Assembly: GCA_963739515.1 (NCBI GenBank)
Contig: CAVUAO010000002.1
Coordinates: forward strand, 496,001-560,000
DNA length: 64,000 nt
Source of the DNA: JBFYTX01 sp963739515
GTDB taxonomy: Bacteria > Chloroflexota > Dehalococcoidia > Dehalococcoidales > RBG-16-60-22
Direction: 5' to 3'
Of the stretch, positions 39,759 through 48,274 are shown piece by piece. Below the pieces are notes generated by a model, which was not told the DNA's origin, made no database searches, and saw only the letters and a program-made list of their open reading frames with translations. How positions within the stretch are numbered: the stretch's first letter is position 1; each line of letters starts with the position of its first letter. The translations under genes were made by a program, and so were the position numbers.

Positions 39759-40916
39759 ATGTTGAAGGGAATAATCCTAACAGCAATCGTCCCGGTAATA
39801 TTATTTTCTTTGGTGGGCTGCGGTGGAGCGAAACCGAGTGAACCTTCTGAAACGAAGGTTATAGCGACACCAACGATTACAACTGTGTCAACTCCTACGA
39901 CAACGATAACGTCTGAGTCGACACCGACGCCTCCGCCTAGTCCGACCCCGTCTCACAATAAAATTGTTTTCGTTTCCGATAGGGACAGTAATCGAGAGAT
40001 ATACGTGATGGATGCCGATGGCTCTGACCAGACCAGGCTCACTAATAATAGTGCCAATGATACTTCCCCTGACTGGTCACCGGATAGCATTAAAATCATC
40101 TTCATTTCTGACAGGGACGGTAACGATGAGATATATGTAATGAATGCCGATGGCTCCAACCAGACGCGTCTCACAATCACGGAAGGGTCTGATTACCAAT
40201 GTAATTGGTCGCCAGACGGCAAGAAAATTGCCTTTGTTTCCGAAATAGATGGCAAAAGCTCGGAAATATACGTGATGAACGCTGATGGTTCCAACCAGAC
40301 ACGGCTCACAAATAATATAGCAAATGACAGGTATCCTTACTGGTCGCCGGACGGCAAAAAGATTGTCTTTTGTTCTACCAGGGACGGCGACTACGAAATA
40401 TACATCATGAATGTCGACGGTTCCAGCCAAACACAACTTACCAATAATACGGCAAGAGATGTTGCTCCTATCGTGTCGCCCGACGGTACTAAAATCGCAT
40501 TTTCCACCAGTAGAGACGATGTTAAAGATATAAATTGTAACATATATTTAATGAATATGGATGGTTCCAACCAGACACGACTGACCAATAATATAGCACA
40601 AGATAATTACCCTTGCTGGTCTCCTGACGGCACCAAGATTGCCTTCGGTTCTCTGAGTTACGGCCCTTTGAAGGAGGACATCAGCTTTAAAATATATGTA
40701 ATAAATACTGACGGGACTAACCAGACATGCCTTATCAATGAAAAGGATAAGGTCTATATTATGAATTATTCCTGGTCGCCCGACAGCAGTAAGATTACCA
40801 TCGATGCTGATATAGATGGCTACACTAAAATATACGTGATGAATGTTGATGGCTCTGAGCAGATATGTCTCACTAATAATACATCAGCTAATCGATTCCC
40901 AGTCTGGTCGCGGTAG
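39759..40916 (+). CDS. TolB-like beta-propeller lipoprotein
   Basis: A 385-residue secreted lipoprotein. The signal peptide ends in a lipobox LVGC near residue 21. A Thr/Pro/Ser-rich linker (25-65) follows, then six to seven PD40/WD40-like repeats, each with a WSPDG-K-I-F segment and an EIYVMNADGSNQTRLTNN segment (full repeats start near 68, 110, 153, 197, 239, 288). These form a TolB-type propeller on the cell surface. Repeats are nearly identical at the EIYVMN part, suggesting recent internal duplication. The DNA is clearly more AT-rich than the metabolic genes around it. Partner and ligand are unknown. Confidence 0.9.
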   Translation: MLKGIILTAIVPVILFSLVGCGGAKPSEPSETKVIATPTITTVSTPTTTITSESTPTPPPSPTPSHNKIVFVSDRDSNREIYVMDADGSDQTRLTNNSANDTSPDWSPDSIKIIFISDRDGNDEIYVMNADGSNQTRLTITEGSDYQCNWSPDGKKIAFVSEIDGKSSEIYVMNADGSNQTRLTNNIANDRYPYWSPDGKKIVFCSTRDGDYEIYIMNVDGSSQTQLTNNTARDVAPIVSPDGTKIAFSTSRDDVKDINCNIYLMNMDGSNQTRLTNNIAQDNYPCWSPDGTKIAFGSLSYGPLKEDISFKIYVINTDGTNQTCLINEKDKVYIMNYSWSPDSSKITIDADIDGYTKIYVMNVDGSEQICLTNNTSANRFPVWSR

Positions 40917-40952
40917 GATGGGGATAGTAAGACTAAAGTCGGGATATTTTTG

Positions 40953-40981
40953 TTGACAAGGTTTTTTGATTGTGATATCAT
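40953..40981 (+). promoter_or_regulatory. 16S rRNA promoter (TTGACA, 17 bp, TATCAT)
   Basis: A perfect TTGACA (40953-40958) is separated by 17 bases from TATCAT (40976-40981). It lies about 90 bases before the mature 16S start and is the only strong promoter upstream of the rRNA. Confidence 0.85.
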
Positions 40982-40988
40982 TTAGATT

Positions 40989-41013
40989 GCGCTCTGGAAG
41001 AGGAGCGCTTTTT
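40989..41013 (+). terminator. Terminator-like hairpin at the 5' end of the rRNA leader
   Basis: GCGCTC (40989-40994) pairs with GAGCGC (41003-41008) and is followed by TTTTT. It would form in the first nucleotides of the transcript and could pause or stop transcription before the boxA-like element. In rRNA leaders this would need antitermination or would act as a control point. Confidence 0.5.
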
Positions 41014-41042
41014 GCACCTTAACAATTGGATAGCGGAAGGAA
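41014..41042 (+). promoter_or_regulatory. boxA-like sequence and 5' arm of the 16S processing stem
   Basis: TGCACCTTAACA (41014-41025) matches the boxA antitermination consensus TGCTCTTTAACA at 10 of 12 positions. Bases 41017-41042 pair with 42638-42663 downstream of the 16S gene as a 26-bp stem with two G-U pairs and one mismatch. This is the RNase III-type processing stem of precursor 16S RNA. Confidence 0.8.
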
Positions 41043-41066
41043 GGTTCTTAACAAAGTCAATCAAGT

Positions 41067-42565
<1,499 letters not shown>

Positions 42566-42600
42566 CTAGGGAGATGAAAGGTGTGTAAACACTATTCTCC

Positions 42601-42663
42601 TAGGTCGGTCGCCGACCTAAAAACTCGGCGAATTACTTTCCTTCCGCTGTCCAGTGGTTAAGG
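42601..42663 (+). other. Post-16S hairpin and 3' arm of the processing stem
   Basis: TAGGTCGG pairs with CCGACCTA (42601-42619). It is followed by the 3' arm (42638-42663) that pairs with 41017-41042 upstream of the 16S gene. The stem closes around the 16S alone, showing that this unit is processed as a single-gene rRNA transcript. Confidence 0.75.
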
Positions 42664-42693
42664 TGATTTTATTTGGGGTGGGGTTATTGTAAT

Positions 42694-43359
42694 ATGCGAA
42701 TAACCGTAAAATTACTAATATGCCTATTAATTTTTACTGCCACATTTATTTTTTATTGTAGTAATAATGTAGTATTTGCCGACTCACAAGTCGCATATTC
42801 TCTCGTAATTCGTAATACAACACCCGCTATAAAAGCTGGAGAAACCTTAGAGATAGAAGCGTTTATTTCTGGCTATGGAACTCCTTATAAAAATAAACTC
42901 AATATTTTTTGGTCGTCTCCGTATGTAATTGATAAAAATAATCCCGGTACATATGAAGTTTTAGGTTCTGGCCCTATTGGAATAGATCCTAATGGAATAA
43001 AAACGAGCTTTACGAATGATACCTTTTCAGTTAGCAAGCTTTCTCAACAAATTACTGATTTTGGATTGCCTATGATACAGACTGAAACTGCATTGGGCGG
43101 GAAATATCCTATTATACTAAATATTAATACCGCAAAAGACGCTCCCCCAGGTGATTACGACATAATATTTGTATTTACTTACAGTGATAACCAAAGTATG
43201 TATCAAGACTTTAAAACAATACCATTCCATATTTATAGTTATTGGGAACGTAACCAAACATGGTTTCAGATTGCCGCTGTCTCAATAGCCTTAATATCGT
43301 TAGTATCAGGAGCCGTTTTCAGCTTGCTAACGTATAAAAAGACGCAGAAGAAACACTAA
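42694..43359 (+). CDS. Exported or membrane protein of unknown function, AT-rich
   Basis: A 221-residue protein with an N-terminal signal or anchor helix (LLICLLIFTATFIFYCSNNV), an outside domain with beta-sandwich character (YSLVIRNTTPAIKAGETLEI; APPGDYDIIFVFTYSDN), and a C-terminal membrane helix (WFQIAAVSIALISLVSGAVF) followed by a basic tail. The middle resembles an Ig-like or NEW1-type fold in pattern only; I do not recognise a family. Its DNA is markedly AT-rich. It lies between the 16S gene and tRNA-Ile, on the same strand. I prefer ATG 42694 to a TTG at 42673. A terminator follows. Confidence 0.8.
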   Translation: MRITVKLLICLLIFTATFIFYCSNNVVFADSQVAYSLVIRNTTPAIKAGETLEIEAFISGYGTPYKNKLNIFWSSPYVIDKNNPGTYEVLGSGPIGIDPNGIKTSFTNDTFSVSKLSQQITDFGLPMIQTETALGGKYPIILNINTAKDAPPGDYDIIFVFTYSDNQSMYQDFKTIPFHIYSYWERNQTWFQIAAVSIALISLVSGAVFSLLTYKKTQKKH

Positions 43360-43413
43360 GATGAAAATATTAACTCATCGGCCGTATTAAATATTAGACA
43401 TGCGGGAGAGTTC

Positions 43414-43442
43414 GAGAGGGGCGTTAGCCCCTCTCTTCTTTT
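43414..43442 (+). terminator. Intrinsic terminator after the AT-rich membrane protein gene
   Basis: GAGAGGGGC (43414-43422) pairs with GCCCCTCTC (43427-43435), followed by TTCTTTT. It lies 55 bases past the stop codon and separates this gene from tRNA-Ile. Confidence 0.85.
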
Positions 43443-43445
43443 ACA

Positions 43446-43640
43446 CCCCCTTCCCTTGGCAAGGGAAGGGGGCAGGGGGATAGGTTCGGGGCGGGGGGAG
43501 AAGGAGAGGTTGAACGGATTCTTCGCTGTGCTCAGAATGACTGTGGGAGGAGAAGGGGCGAATGAGATTGCCACATCGTCTTCCAGAGGAAGGACTCCTC
43601 GTAATGACAGCTGAGCGCTTGATTTTTCCTTCTGCTTCAT
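43446..43640. repeat. GC-rich intergenic repeat cluster before tRNA-Ile
   Basis: A perfect 12-bp inverted repeat CCCCCTTCCCTT (43446-43457) with AAGGGAAGGGGG (43461-43472) is followed by GGATTCTTCGCTGTGCTCAG and AATGAC (43517-43541), part of which (CTCAGAATGAC) recurs inverted at 1352-1362. The 43600 region reads CTCCTCGTAATGACAG. These resemble small non-coding repeats scattered in intergenic DNA of many environmental bacteria. The gap 43360-43881 holds the terminator, this cluster and tRNA-Ile. Confidence 0.6.
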
Positions 43641-43661
43641 CGTACAATTAATACGATTTCC

Positions 43662-43738
43662 GGGCCATTAGCTCAGCTGGTTAGAGCACAGTCCTGATAA
43701 GACTGGGGTCTGTGGTTCGAGTCCACAATGGCCCACCA
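43662..43738 (+). tRNA. tRNA-Ile (anticodon GAU), CCA encoded
   Basis: The 77 bases fold as a standard cloverleaf: acceptor GGGCCAT/ATGGCCC, D arm GCTC/GAGC, anticodon stem CAGTC/GACTG with loop CTGATAA (anticodon GAT), variable GGGTC, T arm TGTGG/CCACA with TTCGAGT, discriminator A and encoded CCA. This tRNA is the one most often found in bacterial 16S-23S spacers. Here it lies 1.1 kb after the 16S gene with a protein gene in between and no 23S downstream. Confidence 0.97.
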
Positions 43739-43810
43739 TGACTCCACACCACCCTACTGCCACCCCAAATCCCAATATCTAATTACTAAATCCTAAACAA
43801 CTGGTTATCC

Positions 43811-43837
43811 TTGACTTGGATGGTATTTCCTTATAAT
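43811..43837 (+). promoter_or_regulatory. Possible promoter of the DUF4870 gene (TTGACT, 15 bp, TATAAT)
   Basis: TTGACT (43811-43816) and a perfect TATAAT (43832-43837) are 15 bases apart, slightly short, and lie 45 bases before the ATG at 43882. Confidence 0.4.
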
Positions 43838-43881
43838 ATTTGACTAATATTCCCGACGAAATAATAACCAAGGAGGGACTT

Positions 43882-44241
43882 ATGCCCGAGGTTAATGAGA
43901 AATCGACGACTGGTCTTACACCAAATGCAGCAGGCCTGTTATGTTACCTGGGTTGGTGGGTAACAGGAATAATATTTCTATTCATGGAAAAGGACAGCAA
44001 GTTCGTGCGTTTCCATGCCGTACAGTCAATTATCGTATTCGGCGCCCTCACCGTAGTTGAGATTATACTCTGGATTATCTTCCTTATCCCCGTTCTCGGC
44101 TGGATTCTTGGCACCATATTCTGGGTCGGTAGCGTGATTATCTGGATATTCCTCATGTATAAAGCCTACCAGGGAGAGAAGTTTAAGATGCCCATCGCGG
44201 GCGATATCGCGGAAAAGCAGGCTAACCAGCCCATCAAATAG
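43882..44241 (+). CDS. DUF4870-type small membrane protein
   Basis: A 119-residue protein with three predicted membrane helices: NAAGLLCYLGWWVTGIIFLF, then SIIVFGALTVVEIILWIIFL and LGWILGTIFWVGSVIIWIFL. The FVRFHAVQSI segment between helices 1 and 2 is typical of the DUF4870/TIC20-like small membrane family. Function is unknown. I chose the ATG at 43882 because AAGGAGGG lies seven bases upstream; an earlier in-frame start at 43840 has no such site. The methyltransferase gene begins three bases after the stop. Confidence 0.85.
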   Translation: MPEVNEKSTTGLTPNAAGLLCYLGWWVTGIIFLFMEKDSKFVRFHAVQSIIVFGALTVVEIILWIIFLIPVLGWILGTIFWVGSVIIWIFLMYKAYQGEKFKMPIAGDIAEKQANQPIK

Positions 44242-44244
44242 CCC

Positions 44245-44832
44245 ATGAGAGACGGCGGTCCATTGCACACTGATTGGCGCAACTTCCGGGGTTATGATGA
44301 TAACGAGCGAAGAAAATGGCAGGACCCGGAAGCCATCCTAAACGAAATTGGGCTAAGCGCGGGTTTCACCTTCGCGGATATAGGGTGCGGCAGCGGCTTT
44401 TTCGCTTTACCGGCGGCCAGAATAGTCGGCAATAAGGGAAAAGTCTACGGACTGGATATCAACGCCGGCGCGATTGCCATCCTGAAGGAGCGGGCGGGCG
44501 GCGAAGGCCTCAGCAATCTCCATTTAACGGTGGGAAAAGCAGAAGAGCTGACAATATGTGAACACTGCGCCGATATTGTTTTCTTCGGGATAGCGCTGCA
44601 TGATTTTCAAGACCCGGCGAAAGTCCTGACTAACGCCAGGAAGATGATTAAACCTAAAGGGAAACTGGTCGACGTGGACTGGAAAAAAGAGTCGATGGCG
44701 CCGGGCCCGCCGACGGCGATAAGATTCAGCGAAAAACAGGCGGCGCGCTTAATCGAGGCCGCGGGCTTTACGATCGAAACGATTAAAGACAGCGGCCTTT
44801 ACCACTACCTGGTTATCGCCAGGACAGCATAA
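44245..44832 (+). CDS. Class I SAM-dependent methyltransferase
   Basis: A 195-residue protein with a Rossmann-type methyltransferase core: motif I ADIGCGSGFFALPAARI (44-60), the acidic GLDINAGA, ADIVFFGIALHDFQDP (motif IV region, where the sequence resembles UbiE/arsenite methyltransferase-like proteins), and LVDVDWKKE. The C-terminal part (FSEKQAARLIEAAGFTIETI) is the usual substrate-side cover. Substrate unknown. It follows the DUF4870 gene by three bases and is probably co-transcribed. Confidence 0.88.
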   Translation: MRDGGPLHTDWRNFRGYDDNERRKWQDPEAILNEIGLSAGFTFADIGCGSGFFALPAARIVGNKGKVYGLDINAGAIAILKERAGGEGLSNLHLTVGKAEELTICEHCADIVFFGIALHDFQDPAKVLTNARKMIKPKGKLVDVDWKKESMAPGPPTAIRFSEKQAARLIEAAGFTIETIKDSGLYHYLVIARTA

Positions 44833-44913
44833 ACAAAAACAGGTCGGGGGAAAATTTATTCCTTGAATTTTGAAATATTGGCCCCGGCGAATTCATTTTA
44901 AAAAAACTAACGG

Positions 44914-44942
44914 TTGACAAGTTAACGCCGCAGTATTATTGT
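44914..44942 (+). promoter_or_regulatory. Promoter of the LuxR-type regulator (TTGACA, 17 bp, TATTGT)
   Basis: A perfect TTGACA (44914-44919) and TATTGT (44937-44942) are 17 bases apart, about 54 bases before the preferred ATG at 44996. Confidence 0.6.
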
Positions 44943-44995
44943 GTTAGAGAACAAGCGGGGAATAATTGAGCCAAATGGCGCGAGAACAGGTGAAC

Positions 44996-45784
44996 ATGAA
45001 GCGGATAAAAATCTTCCTCTCCGACCCGCAGGTTCTCTTCCGGGAAGGCATCCATTTCATTCTCTCCGGCGAAGACGATTTTGAAGTCACGGGCGAAGCC
45101 ATCAATAACGAAGAAACCCTCACCCATATCGAGAACAACCCGCCGAACCTAGTCATCCTGAACATGCAGGATAAAAAGGTCAGCGGCCCCGAGATAGTCC
45201 GCCGCATCAAAAAGAGGTTTCCTTCCGTATCGGCCGTCCTGACCATCGATAAAAAAGACGGCGACCAGCTCTTCGAGGCGATCAGGAGCGGCGCGAGTGC
45301 CTTCCTGACTAAAGACGCCGACCCCGAGCACCTCCTCGATACCGTCAGAGTAGTATCCCAAGGCAGCCTGCCCATCATGGAGGAACTGCTGACGCCGGAA
45401 ATAGCCGCCAAAGCGCTCACCGAATTCGAGGACATTAATTCATTAAATGAACGCATGGACAACCTCATGGCCGTGCTTACACAAAAAGAAAAACAGGTCC
45501 TCACCAACGTTGCCGCCGGGAACAACACCGAAGAAGTGGCGGCTAAAATGAATATCGACGAAGAGACGGTCAGAGGCACTCTGAGGCTGATATTGAACAA
45601 ACTGGTAACCAACGACCAGACCCGCGAGGTCATCACCACCGTACAGCAAAGTCTACCTGCCATGCTCGGCAATACCGGCGGGCCGCCAGGACGGCCCGAT
45701 GAATACCTGACGCGGGAAGAATTTACCAAATTCAAAGACAGCCTGGCAAAACGCCTGAAGAACATCGCCGGAATTGTCACCTAA
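44996..45784 (+). CDS. LuxR-type regulator with degenerate receiver domain
   Basis: A 262-residue NarL-like protein. Residues 3-125 form a receiver fold, but the phospho-acceptor position is Asn56 (VILNMQD where VILDxxM is usual); one acidic residue (Asp10), Thr83 and Lys106 are kept. It is therefore probably not activated by standard phosphorylation. Residues 150-205 hold a LuxR helix-turn-helix (LTQKEKQVLTNVAAGNNTEE, then VAAKMNIDEETVRGTLRLIL). The tail (205-262) is Pro/Gly-rich, then helical. No histidine kinase is adjacent. Start at 44996 has AGGTGA upstream; a TTG at 44966 would add ten residues. Confidence 0.88.
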   Translation: MKRIKIFLSDPQVLFREGIHFILSGEDDFEVTGEAINNEETLTHIENNPPNLVILNMQDKKVSGPEIVRRIKKRFPSVSAVLTIDKKDGDQLFEAIRSGASAFLTKDADPEHLLDTVRVVSQGSLPIMEELLTPEIAAKALTEFEDINSLNERMDNLMAVLTQKEKQVLTNVAAGNNTEEVAAKMNIDEETVRGTLRLILNKLVTNDQTREVITTVQQSLPAMLGNTGGPPGRPDEYLTREEFTKFKDSLAKRLKNIAGIVT

Positions 45785-45973
45785 TACATTTCAATAAAAT
45801 CTATCGATTCCCTTCTTTTCCCCAATCTGTAGTCGCGGCGGTATCGCGTATTCAACGATGATACGTCTTTATGGGTGCTATCATGTACATTCAATCGGGG
45901 TTGTCCATATTGTGGAGAAATATATCCGGAGTTAAGATTAATTAAGAAAATTATATATTAAGAAGAGCTCCCT

Positions 45974-46189
45974 ATGGTGGAAAACGTACCCAAGGACAAC
46001 AATTCGAACCGGCAAATGCTAACGGTAAACGAGGTAGCCCACCTGCTGCACGTTCACCCTAATACGGTGAGGCTATGGAGCAAGACCGGAACACTCAAAT
46101 CTTACCGCATCGGGAAACGCCGCGATTACCGATACCATCCCGATGACATAGAAAAATTCCTGCGCAAAAGCGCCAGCGGCCAAGACTAA
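45974..46189 (+). CDS. Small MerR/excisionase-type HTH protein
   Basis: A 71-residue DNA-binding protein of the helix-turn-helix_17 (excisionase) kind: MLTVNEVAHLLHVHPNTVRL then WSKTGTLKSYRIGKRRDYRY and a final DDIEKFL helix. It is isolated, with 189 bases of non-coding DNA before it and 183 after. The name excisionase reflects the fold only; no integrase or attachment site is near. It may act with the LuxR-type regulator upstream. Confidence 0.85.
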   Translation: MVENVPKDNNSNRQMLTVNEVAHLLHVHPNTVRLWSKTGTLKSYRIGKRRDYRYHPDDIEKFLRKSASGQD

Positions 46190-46372
46190 GCCCGGTGCAA
46201 TGGCATTCTTTTCCCAAAGTGCGTGAATCCAGGATAGCCTGGCGCCAATTACGCCACCTACGTTGGATACCTTTTACATATGTGGTTTTTCGTGGTAATA
46301 TAATACGTTACTTGGCCAGCTTGAATGCCGGACAAAGCCGGGGTTAGCTGCGCAACCTTAAACGGAGGAAAA

Positions 46373-47968
46373 ATGCCAGACAGGTATTTACTGAAGGAAC
46401 TCTCCCGATACAATATAGGGACATTCGCCGATATCGTTTACCGGCAATCGATATTGCGTCCCGATAAAGTGGCATACATCTACGGTAAGGAGCAGCTAAC
46501 CTATGCCCAGTTCAATGCCAGGGTGAACCGGCTCGTGCATGCTTTGCAGGGACTGGGCGTCAAAAAAGGCGACGCCATCGGGTTACTATCGTGGAACTGT
46601 CTCGATTACGCCATTATTTACGGCGCCGCCATGAAAGGCGGCTATATCATCTCGCGTTTCAACCCCCGCCTACAGGCCGAGGAGCTGGACTACCTGGTTA
46701 ACTACTCCGAGGTCAAAACGCTTTTCGTGGGACTGGAGCTCATCGCCGTCACCGAGTCAATAAGGTCAAAAATACCCGGCGTCAAGAACTACATCTCGAT
46801 GGAAAACCGCGCCCCCAACATGATGTTTACGAGCGACCTTATTGAATCCAACCCCGACGACGAACCTTATGTCCAGGTACAGGAAGACGACGGATTCTTC
46901 ATCATTTATACCAGCGGGACTACCGGGGTGCCCCGCGGCGCCGTGTATTCCCACCGGGAGGCCTGGGACGACGCCCGCACCTATATCATCAACCTTAGCA
47001 TACAGCCCAACGACAAACACATCCAGGTGTCGCCGATGTTCCATATCGCCGGGGATACCATGGTAAGGTCCATCCTTTACATGGGCGGCTGCAACATCAT
47101 CATGAAATCCTTCGACCCGGCCGCCACGCTCCAGCTTATCCAGAACCATAAAGCGACCCACATCTCCATCGTGCCGACCCACCTGGTGGCAATGCTGGCA
47201 TTACCGGACGTCAAGAAATACGACGTCAGCAGCCTTAAATTCATCTGGTACGGCGGGTCGCCGATGCCGGTGGAAGTGCTGAAAAGAGGACTAGAAACCT
47301 TCGGGGTTATTTTCGGGCAGGGATACGGGCAAAGCGAGAGCGGCCCGGCCATCTGCCATTTGCCCAAGGAAGACCATAACGTCGTGGGCAAACCGGAGGA
47401 AAAACGCCTGGCTTCGGTGGGTCAGCCGGACATCGGCGTGCAGGTCAGAATCGTCGACGACAAAGGCCGAGACGTGGGACCGGGCGATACGGGCGAAATC
47501 ATCGTCCGGAGCAAGCATATTATGCTCGAATACTGGAAAAAACCGAAGGACACGAGCAATACCATCGTCGACGGCTGGCTGCATACGGGGGACATCGGCC
47601 GCTACGACGAACAGGGCTACGTTTTCCTGGTCGACCGCAAAAAGGACATGATTATCAGCGGCGGCGAGAACGTCTACCCGAGGGAAATCGAGGAAGTCCT
47701 TTACCGAAACCCCAAAGTGCATGAAGCGGCCGTAATCGGCATACCCGACCCTTACTGGGTAGAGAAGGTCCATGCCGTCGTCGTTTTAAAGAAAGGCGTT
47801 AAAGCCACCCCCGAAGAGATCATCGATTTCGCCAAGAAGAACCTGGCCGGCTATAAAGCTCCCAAGTCGGTGGAGTTCGCGGACTCCCTGCCCAAGAACG
47901 CCGCCGGTAAAATAATGAAACGCGAGCTCCGGGAGAAATACTGGGCGAACCAGGACCGGAAAATATAG
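46373..47968 (+). CDS. AMP-dependent acyl-CoA synthetase
   Basis: An ANL-superfamily adenylate-forming enzyme of 531 residues that activates a carboxylic acid as acyl-AMP and then acyl-CoA. Motifs are the P-loop IIYTSGTTGVPRGAVYSH, YGQSESGP, the hinge GWLHTGDIGRYDEQGYVFLV then DRKKDMIISGGENVYPREIE, and the catalytic Lys in PKNAAGKIMKRELR. It looks like the long-chain or feruloyl/benzoate-type FadD branch, and chain length is not predictable. The ATG at 46373 follows GGAGG by four bases; an upstream ATG in frame is less likely. No other fatty-acid genes are adjacent. Confidence 0.93.
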   Translation: MPDRYLLKELSRYNIGTFADIVYRQSILRPDKVAYIYGKEQLTYAQFNARVNRLVHALQGLGVKKGDAIGLLSWNCLDYAIIYGAAMKGGYIISRFNPRLQAEELDYLVNYSEVKTLFVGLELIAVTESIRSKIPGVKNYISMENRAPNMMFTSDLIESNPDDEPYVQVQEDDGFFIIYTSGTTGVPRGAVYSHREAWDDARTYIINLSIQPNDKHIQVSPMFHIAGDTMVRSILYMGGCNIIMKSFDPAATLQLIQNHKATHISIVPTHLVAMLALPDVKKYDVSSLKFIWYGGSPMPVEVLKRGLETFGVIFGQGYGQSESGPAICHLPKEDHNVVGKPEEKRLASVGQPDIGVQVRIVDDKGRDVGPGDTGEIIVRSKHIMLEYWKKPKDTSNTIVDGWLHTGDIGRYDEQGYVFLVDRKKDMIISGGENVYPREIEEVLYRNPKVHEAAVIGIPDPYWVEKVHAVVVLKKGVKATPEEIIDFAKKNLAGYKAPKSVEFADSLPKNAAGKIMKRELREKYWANQDRKI

Positions 47969-48108
47969 TCGTTCTACCGCTTGAGCGCCACGGCGGCGGG
48001 ATAACGCGCTCCAATCCGGCATTTACCCACCCGGATATTACAGCGATATAGCAAGTCGCCTAGATAATATTATGTCAAACGCCCTATCCAATCGCGTCTG
48101 AGTGCGGG

Positions 48109-48258
48109 TTATTTTTTGGAGAGATATTTCTCCGGGTTGGCATCGAAAGCCTTTTTGCAGCCCACGGCACAGAAATAATATTTCTTGCCCTTATATTCCG
48201 AGGTGGCCGGGGGCTTTTTCTCGTCAACCGTCATTTTACAAACAGGGTCAATCGCCAT
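48109..48258 (-). CDS. YHS-domain metal-binding small protein
   Basis: A 49-residue protein starting MAIDPVCKMTVDEKKPPATS, with the YHS signature D-P-V-C-x-M followed by KYYFCAVGCKKAFDANPEKY. Its three Cys (C7, C32 and C36, by my count) are suited to metal binding. GGAGG lies five bases before the ATG. It starts 16 bases after the CopA stop on the same strand, so it is probably translated from the same transcript and may deliver or buffer copper. It is too short for most gene callers. Confidence 0.88.
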   Translation of the reverse strand: MAIDPVCKMTVDEKKPPATSEYKGKKYYFCAVGCKKAFDANPEKYLSKK

Positions 48259-48274
48259 AAAGCACCTCCATCGA

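Noticed and set aside
44245..44832. Arsenite methyltransferase
   Set aside because: The motif order is generic for class I methyltransferases, and the conserved Cys set of ArsM is not visible.
45974..46189. Excisionase of an integrated element
   Set aside because: The fold is common in stand-alone regulators. No integrase, attachment repeat or phage gene is near, and tRNA-Ile at 43662 shows no duplicated 3' end that I can see.
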